Shown: positions 1 to 5,303, counted from the first letter of the stretch. The stretch is DNA of 5,303 nt from Eubacterium sp. (GCA_017543725.1 JAFYFO010000159.1:1-5303), one strand, 5' to 3'. The notes: a model not told the origin generated them from the sequence alone. A program made the numbers and translations.

Positions 1-663
1 ATCCTTGCCCTCGCTCCAGGTTTTGCCTTCGTCGGAGGATTTAAACATAAAAACGAAACTTCTTTTCGGCGATTTGAGAGGCGCGCCGAAAGTTGTTTTA
101 TGCTCAATATCGGATTTGCCCATTGCGCCGTTTAAATAGATGTTTCCGCAATATTCATCGTCTTTATATAATTCGCCGAGCCCTTTGAGGCGATAGGGCG
201 TTTTTGATTTTTTCGAATCAATGATGCCGCCGTCTTCAAGAACAGTATAGAAATTTCCGTCCCTGTCATAAATAATCGGATAAACATTTGAATTGAATCC
301 CGCAAAGGCAGTTTTCTTTTCAAGAAATTTTGTATCCATTATTCCCTTTGATTCAGGGAAAAAAGTTGCAAGAAGAATAATATCTCCATTATCCGCAACA
401 GCCATACAGGGGTCGATAAAAAACGCTGATTTACTGCTGTTTTTATCCGCGCTGATTTCCCTTGCAGGAGGCAGGGCAATAATACTTTGCTCGCTCCAGG
501 TTTCGCCGCCGTCTTCGCTTCTTTTGCAGACAAGGGCTTTGAAACCGTAATCATTTTCGCTTGCTCCGAGATTGCAAACGGCAACAAGCGCATTTTCGGT
601 TTTAACAATGCTCGGAATTCTGTAGGCATAGTCGCTGTTGAACAGGCAAATTGGCTTTGACAT
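1..663 (-). CDS. GH33-type exo-alpha-sialidase (neuraminidase), N-terminal part, cut by the window edge
   Basis: This gene starts at 663 and stays open for 221 codons to base 1, so the C-terminal part is missing. Sialidases release terminal sialic acids from glycans. The family signature is clear. The Y-R-I-P motif lies at residues 14-17, where R15 would bind the sialate carboxylate. D38 sits where the acid/base Asp is expected, before the strand ALVCKRS. Asp boxes SEDGGETW (49-56) and SSDEGKTW (209-216) match S-x-D-x-G-x-T-W. D84 in FFIDP fits the conserved Asp after the first Asp box. The segment 128-216 (YPIIYDRDGNFYT, then GNIYL, then APLK and the second Asp box) resembles the clostridial NanI-type insert. 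The start is supported by GGAGTGA at 671-677, 7 nt upstream. YRIP begins only 14 residues in and there is no signal peptide, so the protein is probably cytoplasmic unless exported by another route. The Tyr/Glu nucleophile pair would lie beyond the window. The family is confident; the substrate linkage is unknown. Confidence 0.9.
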   Translation of the reverse strand, partial: MSKPICLFNSDYAYRIPSIVKTENALVAVCNLGASENDYGFKALVCKRSEDGGETWSEQSIIALPPAREISADKNSSKSAFFIDPCMAVADNGDIILLATFFPESKGIMDTKFLEKKTAFAGFNSNVYPIIYDRDGNFYTVLEDGGIIDSKKSKTPYRLKGLGELYKDDEYCGNIYLNGAMGKSDIEHKTTFGAPLKSPKRSFVFMFKSSDEGKTWSEGKD

Positions 664-697
664 ATATTTATCACTCCGTTTCAGGTTTTATATAAAT

Positions 698-726
698 ATT
701 ATATCAAAAACATATTGAAAATAAAA
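698..726 (-). promoter_or_regulatory. Putative promoter of the sialidase gene (good -10, weak -35)
   Basis: Read on the minus strand, a perfect TATAAT lies at 703-698, about 35 nt before the sialidase start codon. No convincing TTGACA-like -35 is seen 16-18 nt upstream; the best is TTTATT or TTTTAT in an A/T-rich stretch. The -10 box is seen directly; its use as a promoter is inferred. Confidence 0.45.
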
Positions 727-743
727 GAGATTTAATGTAAAAT
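715..743 (+). promoter_or_regulatory. Putative sigma-70-type promoter of the alcohol dehydrogenase gene
   Basis: TTGAAA at 715-720 and TAAAAT at 738-743 are separated by exactly 17 nt, each one base off consensus. The predicted transcript start is about 750, giving a leader of about 45 nt that begins with the palindrome at 751-770. The promoter is back to back with that of the sialidase, so the two divergent genes share this control region. Confidence 0.6.
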
Positions 744-750
744 ATAGATA

Positions 751-770
751 TTCGGGGTTCGAATCCCGAA
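751..770 (+). repeat. tRNA T-arm-like palindrome in the alcohol dehydrogenase leader
   Basis: Arms TTCGGG (751-756) and CCCGAA (765-770) are exact reverse complements around GTTCGAAT. The whole 20-mer is a palindrome except for one G/T pair, which could form a G-U wobble in RNA. The core GGTTCGAATCC is the classic tRNA T-arm string, but no D arm, anticodon arm or acceptor stem surrounds it. It starts at the predicted +1, so it could be a 5' stem in the mRNA, a protein binding site, or chance resemblance. There is no T-tract, so it is not a terminator. Confidence 0.55.
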
Positions 771-780
771 AGATTTATGA

Positions 781-786
781 AAGGAG
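781..786 (+). promoter_or_regulatory. Ribosome binding site that sets the alcohol dehydrogenase start
   Basis: AAGGAG is followed by 8 nt and then ATG at 795. An in-frame ATG at 777 lies just upstream of this site and has no Shine-Dalgarno sequence of its own, so 795 is the better start. Confidence 0.85.
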
Positions 787-794
787 ATAAAGCG

Positions 795-2006
795 ATGCTC
801 TGGACTTTAAAAAAAGTTTGGTACAGAATTTATCAAAATGTTTTTAAGGTTGCCATGTGTCTTATGGACTGGAGCGAGCCCGAACTTCTTGAAGGGGCAG
901 ACAGCATTCTCAGACTTCCCGAGTTCATCAAGAGCAAAGGAATAACAAAAGTGCTTGTTGTAACCGATAAAGGACTTATGGGTTTGCATCTTCTTGACCC
1001 CATGTTTGCAAAACTCGAAAAAGTCGGTCTTGAATATGTTGTTTACGACGGTGTTCAGCCCAACCCGACTATTCCGAATATCGAGGATTGCAAAGATATG
1101 TATGTTGAAAACGGCTGTCAGGGAATTATTGCGTTTGGCGGCGGTTCTTCAATGGACTGCGCAAAAGCCGCAGGCGCAAGAGTTGTTAAGCCCAACCAGT
1201 CTGTTCGCGATATGCGAGGCTACCTTAAAGTTCTCAAGAAAATTCCGCCGTTCTTCGCAGTGCCCACCACAGCGGGAACAGGTTCGGAAACAACTGTTGC
1301 TGCTGTTGTAACCGACCCCGAAACTCATGAGAAAAATGCAATCAACGATATCAGTCTTCGTCCGAAATATGCGGTGCTTGACCCGGCTTTAACCGTAGGT
1401 TTGCCGCCGCACATAACATCGACAACCGGTATGGATGCATTAACTCACGCAGTTGAGGCTTATATCGGCAAGAGCAACACAAAATCAACAATTCGTTATG
1501 CAGAAGAGGCAACCAAATTAATCTATGATAATTTGGAAAAGGCTTATGCAGACGGAAAGGATTTGGAAGCAAGGGGCAATATGCTCAAAGGCTCATATCT
1601 TGCAGGATGCGCTTTCACAAGAGCGTTTGTCGGATATGTTCACGCTATTGCGCACAACCTTGGCGGTCTTTACAGAACTCCGCACGGGCTTGCAAACGCT
1701 GTTATTCTTCCATATGTGCTTGATTGGTACGGCGACGCTGCCTATCCTCAACTCGCAAAACTTGCCGATATTATCGGAATAACAAACGGCGAGATGTCAA
1801 CCGAGGAAAAAGGCAAAGCGTTTATTGCTGAAATCAGAAGGATGAACGCAGCAATGAATATCCCCGAAAAATTTGATTTCATCAAAGAAGAGGATATGGC
1901 AACGCTTGTTCAAAGAGCCCTCAAAGAAGGCAACCCGGGTTATCCCGTTCCAAAGATTATGGATGCAAACGACTGCGAGACAGTTATCCGCTCGTTTATG
2001 GCATAA
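795..2006 (+). CDS. Iron-containing alcohol dehydrogenase (group III), 403 aa
   Basis: This is a complete Fe-dependent NAD(P)-linked alcohol dehydrogenase, which interconverts alcohols and aldehydes or ketones in the cytoplasm. The dinucleotide motif GGGSSMD is at residues 115-121, and PTTAGTGSE (158-166) is the family's conserved loop. The expected metal ligands are D214 and H218 (GMDALTH), H283 (in HAIAH) and H297 (PHG). Their spacing of 4 and 14 residues matches the FucO pattern, and H287 is also conserved. The length is normal for the family, about 390-410 aa. The N-terminal 26 residues (MLWTLKKVWYRIYQ onward) form an extension seen in one subgroup of these enzymes, just before the WSEPELLEG region. 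The start at 795 is chosen for its AAGGAG site. The gene is alone on its strand, with a promoter upstream and a strong terminator after it. It converges on the flavodoxin operon, whose products may share a carbonyl or redox theme. The substrate cannot be read from sequence. Confidence 0.95.
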   Translation: MLWTLKKVWYRIYQNVFKVAMCLMDWSEPELLEGADSILRLPEFIKSKGITKVLVVTDKGLMGLHLLDPMFAKLEKVGLEYVVYDGVQPNPTIPNIEDCKDMYVENGCQGIIAFGGGSSMDCAKAAGARVVKPNQSVRDMRGYLKVLKKIPPFFAVPTTAGTGSETTVAAVVTDPETHEKNAINDISLRPKYAVLDPALTVGLPPHITSTTGMDALTHAVEAYIGKSNTKSTIRYAEEATKLIYDNLEKAYADGKDLEARGNMLKGSYLAGCAFTRAFVGYVHAIAHNLGGLYRTPHGLANAVILPYVLDWYGDAAYPQLAKLADIIGITNGEMSTEEKGKAFIAEIRRMNAAMNIPEKFDFIKEEDMATLVQRALKEGNPGYPVPKIMDANDCETVIRSFMA

Positions 2007-2053
2007 AAAATCAACCGCTTGAATACCTGAGTATTCAAGCGGTTTTATTTTTT
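2007..2053. terminator. Bidirectional intrinsic terminator between convergent transcripts
   Basis: A perfect 14-bp stem (2013-2026 with 2031-2044) closes a CTGA loop. On the plus strand it is followed by TTATTTTTTT. On the minus strand the A-run at 2005-2010 supplies a T-tract. It begins right after the dehydrogenase stop and lies 6 nt past the end of the minus-strand GH25 remnant, so it can end both transcripts. Confidence 0.93.
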
Positions 2054-2058
2054 TGTTT

Positions 2059-2495
2059 TTATTCAACTGTTAAATCGCTCAGGCTATTATCTTCATTCAG
2101 AACATTCAAATCAATAAATTCTTCTCCGCCGGTGTAACCCTGAAGTTTGCCCCTATTGAGATACTGCCGGATATACCAATCGCCCTTATAATTCCATTTC
2201 AGCGGAGTATAAAGGCTCGACATCCACATCTTATAATCATCAAATGTTCCATCAAGATATTTTTCATAGATATCGGAGCGGGTATAAATCATTGGCTTAA
2301 CGCCGTACTGCACTTCAAAATATTGAGAAAATCGGCGAGTTCCCTTATAACCTCTTCTATTTCGGATGAATTATCAACCTTTGTGGAATATTCATCGGCA
2401 ACGCGCCCGAAAACAAGCCAAAGCATAATTATTGCAAGAAGAATTGCAAGAATTTTAAGAAAAACTGCGAAAAAAGGTTTTATCTATTTCTTCAT
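2059..2495 (-). pseudogene. Decayed GH25 muramidase (lysozyme) gene with membrane anchor
   Basis: The intact 3' part (from about 2331) encodes a GH25 C-terminal half: YGVKPMIYTRSDIYEKYL, then DWYIRQYLNRGKLQGY and FIDLNVLN, which match the family's IIYT, WQY and D-x-N elements. GH25 enzymes cleave MurNAc-GlcNAc bonds in peptidoglycan. Three lesions are visible. ATG at 2495, with AGGA 7 nt before it, is followed by MKK and then TAG at 2484-2486. The same frame then gives a hydrophobic anchor (FFAVFLKILAILLA, MLWLVF) and EYSTKVDNSSEIEEVIRELADF. A shift in the A4 run at 2328-2331 (T4 on the coding strand) then breaks the frame; one extra T would restore LADF-SQYFEVQYGVK. Between anchor and EYSTKV about 90-100 residues seem to be missing, including the G-I-D-V-S start of the fold and most of the D-x-E catalytic motif. 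It begins 2 nt after the CMD-cupin stop and is the last gene of the operon. Sequencing error could explain the shift and the stop, but not the missing core. Confidence 0.75.
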
Positions 2496-2497
2496 AA

Positions 2498-3256
2498 TTA
2501 TTCCTGAATGTTTTTATAGTCTTCATCCGAAACTGCTTCGCACCACTCGGTTGAAGATTCTTCTCCCTTGATTTCAATTGCAAGATGAGCAAACCAGGAA
2601 TCTTTTGCGGCGCCGTGCCAATGTTTAACCTCGGCAGGAATATTGATAACATTCCCCGGTTTCATTTCAATTGCTTCTTTTCCCCACTCCTGATAGAAGC
2701 CTTTTCCGCCAACGCAGATAAGCATCTGACCGCCTCCGCTTTTTGCGTGGTGGATATGCCAGTTATTTCGGCATCCGGGTTCAAGTGTCACATTGAATAT
2801 CGGAATCTGCTCGGTTGAAACCGGCGCAAGATAACTCTGTCCAACGAAAAATTCGCCGTAGGGATTTGGCTCTCCAATCGGAAAGAATAATTCGTTTTGA
2901 AAGCACTCTTTGGCTGTTGCAGCCTCGCTTTCTTCATTCCAGACCTCTTTTGCAAGGCGGAAAACCGCCCAGCCCTTCGGCCAGCCCGTATACATTGTGC
3001 AATGAGTTATTATTGCGGCAATCTCCTCTTTTGAAACGCCGTTGTTTTTAGCGTTCATAAGGTGGTATTTCAAAGAACTGTCCGTTATTCCGCTTGCCAT
3101 AAGCGAAACAACGGTTATAATGCATTTTGTTTTTATATCAAGCGCTTCTTCGTTCCATACTTCACCGAAAAGCACATCGTCGTTAAGATGAGCAAACATC
3201 GGCGCAAATTCTCCGAGTTGTTCTCTTCCTGCGGTCTGAACTACTTTTTTATTCAT
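2498..3256 (-). CDS. Carboxymuconolactone decarboxylase (CMD/AhpD-like)-cupin fusion protein, 252 aa
   Basis: Two domains are visible. Residues 10-110 are an all-alpha CMD/AhpD-like domain (FGEVWNEEALDIKTKCIITV, then AAIITHCTMYTGWPKG) with C45, H85 and C86. There is no C-x-x-C pair as in AhpD, so peroxidase-type chemistry is doubtful. Residues 150-230 are a cupin. Motif 1 is GCRNNWHIHHAKSGGGQ and motif 2 is PGNVINIPAEVKHWHGA. The likely metal ligands are H167, H169, Q177 and H212, with Q in place of the usual Glu. The same His/His/Gln/His set and the HWHGA string occur in bacterial cupin hydroxynitrile lyases such as GtHNL, and the C-terminal EWCEAVSDEDY also matches that group. The reaction is unknown; such fusions are common in clostridia. 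The start has AAAGGAG upstream and overlaps the end of the LtrA-like gene by 8 nt (ATGAATAA), suggesting translational coupling. The GH25 remnant follows after 2 nt. Confidence 0.9.
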   Translation of the reverse strand: MNKKVVQTAGREQLGEFAPMFAHLNDDVLFGEVWNEEALDIKTKCIITVVSLMASGITDSSLKYHLMNAKNNGVSKEEIAAIITHCTMYTGWPKGWAVFRLAKEVWNEESEAATAKECFQNELFFPIGEPNPYGEFFVGQSYLAPVSTEQIPIFNVTLEPGCRNNWHIHHAKSGGGQMLICVGGKGFYQEWGKEAIEMKPGNVINIPAEVKHWHGAAKDSWFAHLAIEIKGEESSTEWCEAVSDEDYKNIQE

Positions 3257-4397
3257 TGTTTTTCTCCTTTACTCCTCTGTAGAATCCGTGAATTACAATA
3301 AATACCGAATAAACATAAATAACGCTTACCAGTATATTTACAGCCATTATTTTCCTGAAAGCAACCATTAAAACGATAAACAGAATTGTTGAAACGCCCA
3401 GCGTCAGCAAAAGTTTATTTGTCGGCTTGCAATTGCATTTTGCATGACCTTTCAGCATAAAGACAAAAGTGAAATAAACAATCAGCGAACAAATCATAAA
3501 GAGCATTTTTGCAAGCAGATTTATTTCATCTTCACGCATAAATTCAAGCGACGCCGTTATATTATTCAGGGCAAAAATGATAAAGATATGTATGAGCATA
3601 TATGACATTCCGTCGTAGTCGCCTTCTCTGTCGATAAGATTATCGTAAACATAGCCGTATATCAGGAAAAGTCCTGCAACAAGCAAAAATGCCATAAGCG
3701 AAAAATAAACAGTTCCCGTATCCCAACTTCCGTCGCCGTTGAAATATGATGCAAGCGCGATAATCATTTCGCCGAATGTGAAAACAACATAGAGCATCGC
3801 CCTCTCCGTCAGATGAGCAAAATCAACCTGACCGCCGGGGCTTTTATTTCTGCCGAGCATTGTCAGAACTATTCCCGAAAGAATCGCAAGCGCTGAAAGA
3901 ATAACGCCCGCCGTTTGCCCCGTGAAACCGCCGATAAAAACCAAAACCGCTTCAAAAAGAAAAGGCAGCAACATTCTTTTGCATATATCTTTATTCCAGA
4001 CATCCGCTTTATGATTGCGCATTTCAATAAGATACTGCAAAGCGATATTAACAAGAATCAATCCCCAGGCGATATGGAACTGAGTTATATAGCGCTCAAA
4101 ACTTTCCTGAACGCTCTGCCCTATGAAGTACATAAGATACATATTGACAAATAAGAAAATATGGTCCCTTATTCCCTTCCTGCCAAACATATTGATATAA
4201 AATGTTGTGTAGTTCCATATCTGAACAACCGCAAGCGTGCAGAGAACATACGCAAGAAACGCCGTTCGGTTAACAAAGCCGTTTTCAATGATGTGAAGAA
4301 GCGAATTGTTTCTTCCTATGATATAAACGAAAATCAAATCATAAATTAGTTCGATATATTCAACCTTTTTTTCTTTTTTATCAAACAGTTGATTCAA
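3249..4397 (-). CDS. LtrA-like (low temperature requirement A family) multi-pass membrane protein, 382 aa
   Basis: This is an integral membrane protein of the LtrA family, whose biochemical function is unknown; the name comes from a Listeria cold-growth mutant. The family signatures are visible. Near the N-terminus KKVEYIELIYDLIFVY (residues 10-25) corresponds to the V-x-W-x-E-L-x-x-D-L-x-F-V motif. In the middle, HLTERAMLYVVFTFGEMI (195-212) corresponds to the H-x-x-E-R and G-E motif. About ten or eleven hydrophobic segments follow one another through the protein, and the tail is charged (GVKEKNNE). The frame is open up to a TTG at 4412, but the better start is TTG at 4397: GAGGGG at 4405-4410 lies 7 nt upstream, and the conserved motif follows soon after. 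A TTG start with this site suggests modest translation. It lies 53 nt after the flavodoxin gene with no strong promoter between, and overlaps the CMD-cupin gene by 8 nt. The family call is good; transport or sensing roles are guesses. Confidence 0.85.
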   Translation of the reverse strand: MNQLFDKKEKKVEYIELIYDLIFVYIIGRNNSLLHIIENGFVNRTAFLAYVLCTLAVVQIWNYTTFYINMFGRKGIRDHIFLFVNMYLMYFIGQSVQESFERYITQFHIAWGLILVNIALQYLIEMRNHKADVWNKDICKRMLLPFLFEAVLVFIGGFTGQTAGVILSALAILSGIVLTMLGRNKSPGGQVDFAHLTERAMLYVVFTFGEMIIALASYFNGDGSWDTGTVYFSLMAFLLVAGLFLIYGYVYDNLIDREGDYDGMSYMLIHIFIIFALNNITASLEFMREDEINLLAKMLFMICSLIVYFTFVFMLKGHAKCNCKPTNKLLLTLGVSTILFIVLMVAFRKIMAVNILVSVIYVYSVFIVIHGFYRGVKEKNNE

Positions 4398-4404
4398 AAT
4401 AAAA

Positions 4405-4410
4405 CCCCTC
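4405..4410 (-). promoter_or_regulatory. Ribosome binding site deciding the TTG start of the LtrA-like gene
   Basis: GAGGGG on the minus strand lies 7 nt before TTG at 4397. The upstream TTG at 4412 overlaps this site and has no purine-rich sequence of its own, only AAAAAATTTT. No in-frame ATG is available near the N-terminus. Confidence 0.6.
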
Positions 4411-4450
4411 AAAAAATTTTTTAACTATTAAAAGATTTCGCTGTTTTTAA

Positions 4451-4963
4451 TCACATAAGATTTTGTTTTGCCCATTTTTCAACAGCGCTTTTTGAAGACT
4501 CGGCAAGGGCGCCCTGAATTGCGAGTCCTTCTCCGACATCGGAGCAATATTTTTTAATATCCTTTGCCGAACTTGCAAGTCCGCTTCCCTCATGGGTCAT
4601 AACGGGGAAAACCTTTTTTCCGCCCAAATCAAGTTTATCAAGTTGAGAAAAGATTGCCATGGGATATGTTCCCCACCAGCATGGTCCCGCAACAACGATA
4701 TTATCATATTCGCTTATATCGCTTAGATACTCTTTGAGCGCGGGTCTTGCGTTTTCGCGCAATTCCTTTTTTGCTTCATCAATGCAAACCATATAGGATT
4801 TATCATATTCCTTAACGGTTTCAACTTCAAATAAATCTGCGCCGACAGCATCGCGAATAAATTCGGCAACTATTTCCGTGTTGCCCTTATCAATATGTTT
4901 GAGAGCACCGCCGAAATAGTTTTCACCTTTTCTTGAATAATAATTAACCAATGTTTTTTTCAT
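4451..4963 (-). CDS. Flavodoxin (Flavodoxin_4-type), 170 aa
   Basis: This is a small soluble FMN protein expected to carry electrons or act as a flavin-dependent reductase in the cytoplasm. The N-terminal strand and phosphate loop read TLVNYYSRKGENYFGG (residues 4-19), the YS-x-x-GENY form of the FMN phosphate loop typical of the Flavodoxin_4 family. GNTEIVAEFI (27-36) is the helix after it. VVAGPCWWGTYP (90-101) is the flavin-contacting loop with W96 and W97. FPVMTHEGSGLASS (119-132) is the third conserved segment. The length suits the family, about 160-200 aa, and there is no signal peptide. The start has AAGGTGAT 5 nt upstream. It is the first gene of the operon, directly behind a near-consensus promoter, and is followed by the LtrA-like and CMD-cupin genes. 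The electron partner is unknown; the convergent alcohol dehydrogenase and the CMD-cupin protein hint at carbonyl or quinone reduction, which is inference. Confidence 0.92.
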   Translation of the reverse strand: MKKTLVNYYSRKGENYFGGALKHIDKGNTEIVAEFIRDAVGADLFEVETVKEYDKSYMVCIDEAKKELRENARPALKEYLSDISEYDNIVVAGPCWWGTYPMAIFSQLDKLDLGGKKVFPVMTHEGSGLASSAKDIKKYCSDVGEGLAIQGALAESSKSAVEKWAKQNLM

Positions 4964-4983
4964 AATTAATCACCTTCATTTTT

Positions 4984-5012
4984 ATTATAACAAATAATTA
5001 TTAAAATGGCAA
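4984..5012 (-). promoter_or_regulatory. Strong sigma-70-type promoter of the flavodoxin operon
   Basis: On the minus strand, TTGCCA (5012-5007) and a perfect TATAAT (4989-4984) are 17 nt apart, and TG-T precedes the -10 box (extended -10). The predicted transcript start is about 4977, giving a leader of about 15 nt that contains the ribosome binding site. The inverted repeat at 5012-5039 touches the -35 box. Confidence 0.85.
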
Positions 5013-5039
5013 ACACTCCGACTTAAAAATCGGAGTGTT
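5012..5039. repeat. Perfect 10-bp inverted repeat next to the operon -35 box (operator or terminator)
   Basis: AACACTCCGA (5012-5021) and TCGGAGTGTT (5030-5039) are exact reverse complements separated by 8 nt. The centre lies about 48 bp upstream of the predicted operon start, where an activator or repressor could sit. Downstream on the minus strand is only a weak T-rich stretch (TGCCATTTT), and on the plus strand there is none, so a terminator is less likely than an operator but not excluded. No regulator gene is in the window. Confidence 0.65.
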
Positions 5040-5225
5040 AAATATCAATATAAAAAATCAGTTGGGAGTATAAAGATTTGCAGCCGTTTTTATTATCCTT
5101 ATTATTACTCAATTATTCATTTAGCGCTGTCTTTTGCTACGGCTTTCCGTTCGTAAATGGTCTTTAAGTGGTCATAACACATAATCGTTTTTAACCTATA
5201 CACATATTCTTTACACAGAACTATT
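5040..5225. other. Intergenic stretch of about 190 bp, mostly non-coding
   Basis: This AT-rich spacer lies between the operon promoter region and the terminator of the rightmost gene. I see no RNA gene fold, no repeats and no strong promoter in it. Its only coding-like element is the short minus-strand ORF at 5117-5182, listed separately. Confidence 0.6.
5117..5182 (-). CDS. Possible 21-aa small ORF, unrecognised
   Basis: ATG at 5182 opens a frame reading MCYDHLKTIYERK and ending ...AKDSAK before TGA at 5117-5119. The peptide is highly charged and has a protein-like composition. The same frame is open upstream without a stop to about 5254, through the terminator hairpin, so the ATG may not mark a true beginning. 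The Shine-Dalgarno match is poor: AGG lies 12 nt before the ATG. No clear promoter was found. It may be a micropeptide, the tail of a lost gene, or chance. Confidence 0.22.
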   Translation of the reverse strand: MCYDHLKTIYERKAVAKDSAK

Positions 5226-5256
5226 AAAAGCCTTCCTGACGGGAAGGCTTTTATTT
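5226..5256 (-). terminator. Intrinsic terminator after the rightmost minus-strand gene
   Basis: An 11-bp stem, AAAAGCCTTCC (5226-5236) with GGAAGGCTTTT (5242-5252), closes a 5-nt loop. On the minus strand the stem ends in a T4 run (then AATAG) and begins just past the stop codon at 5256-5258. The plus strand also has a T-rich tail (TTTTATTTTAAT), so it could act in both directions. Confidence 0.85.
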
Positions 5257-5303
5257 TAATCAAGAACCTGATAGTAATTTGAGAAGTTGCCGAGTTTTTG
5301 GTC
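5256..5303 (-). CDS. C-terminal end of an unidentified protein, cut by the window edge
   Basis: On the minus strand the frame from 5303 reads DQKLGNFSNYYQVLD and stops at TAA (5256-5258), with a hairpin terminator immediately after. The terminator and the ordinary composition suggest the true end of a gene. Fifteen residues are too few to name a family. Confidence 0.6.
   Translation of the reverse strand, partial: DQKLGNFSNYYQVLD

Noticed and set aside
9..519. Repeated TCGCTCCAGGTTT sequence at about 10 and 490
   Set aside because: These are the two Asp-box coding segments (TWSE) of the sialidase, a protein-level repeat and not a DNA element.
339..674. Minus-strand 111-codon frame
   Set aside because: It lies out of frame over the sialidase coding sequence, whose own frame has YRIP and an Asp box; this one shows no family motif.
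747..790. A tRNA gene suggested by the TTCGGGGTTCGAATCCCGAA segment
   Set aside because: Only the T-arm string is present. Upstream DNA is A/T-rich with no D arm, anticodon arm or acceptor pairing, and with a standard 7-nt T loop the stem has mismatches.
777..794. ATG at 777 as start of the alcohol dehydrogenase
   Set aside because: The codons from 777 cover the AAGGAG ribosome binding site, which is correctly spaced for ATG at 795; nothing comparable precedes 777.
2323..3301. Several plus-strand frames of 77-82 codons
   Set aside because: They lie antisense to the CMD-cupin gene and the GH25 remnant, have no ribosome binding sites of note and no recognisable motifs.
3915..4349. Plus-strand frames antisense to the LtrA-like gene
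   Set aside because: Their composition is the mirror of hydrophobic codons on the other strand, and the minus-strand frame carries clear LtrA motifs.
1..5303. CRISPR array, insertion sequence, phage or defence system
   Set aside because: No regularly spaced repeats, transposase, integrase or known defence gene was seen; the window reads as ordinary chromosomal metabolic genes.

Overview
The window looks like chromosomal DNA from a low-GC member of the Bacillota, probably a gut-associated clostridium. The evidence is AT-rich intergenic DNA, strong AGGAG-type ribosome binding sites, TATAAT-type promoters, hairpin-plus-T-tract terminators, and genes typical of such genomes (NanI-like sialidase, Flavodoxin_4-type flavodoxin, iron-containing alcohol dehydrogenase, CMD-cupin fusion). 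The genus cannot be fixed from this sequence alone.

Layout from left to right. Positions 1-663 (minus) hold the N-terminal 221 codons of a GH33-type sialidase that runs off the left edge. Positions 664-794 are a divergent promoter region. It contains a good sigma-70-like promoter for the rightward gene and a tRNA T-arm-like palindrome at the predicted transcript start. Positions 795-2006 (plus) encode a complete iron-containing alcohol dehydrogenase, followed by a perfect 14-bp hairpin terminator that can work in both directions. From there to about 4963 everything is on the minus strand and reads as one operon, transcribed right to left: Flavodoxin_4-type flavodoxin, LtrA-like membrane protein, CMD-cupin fusion, and a decayed GH25 muramidase gene that ends at the shared terminator. 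The operon has a near-consensus promoter at 4984-5012 with a perfect inverted repeat touching its -35 box. Positions 5040-5225 are mostly non-coding, with one possible 21-codon ORF. The last 48 bases are the C-terminal end of another minus-strand gene with its own terminator.

How the genes may work together (inference): the flavodoxin, the CMD-cupin protein and the convergent alcohol dehydrogenase fit a redox, carbonyl or electrophile detoxification theme, and the palindrome at the operon promoter is a candidate regulator site. The sialidase is a separate, divergently transcribed function in host glycan (sialic acid) use. I see no mobile element, CRISPR array or RNA gene, and no clearly new multi-gene system. 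The most unusual items are the triply damaged GH25 gene, the two promoter-associated palindromes, and the CMD-cupin fusion with a hydroxynitrile-lyase-like metal site.
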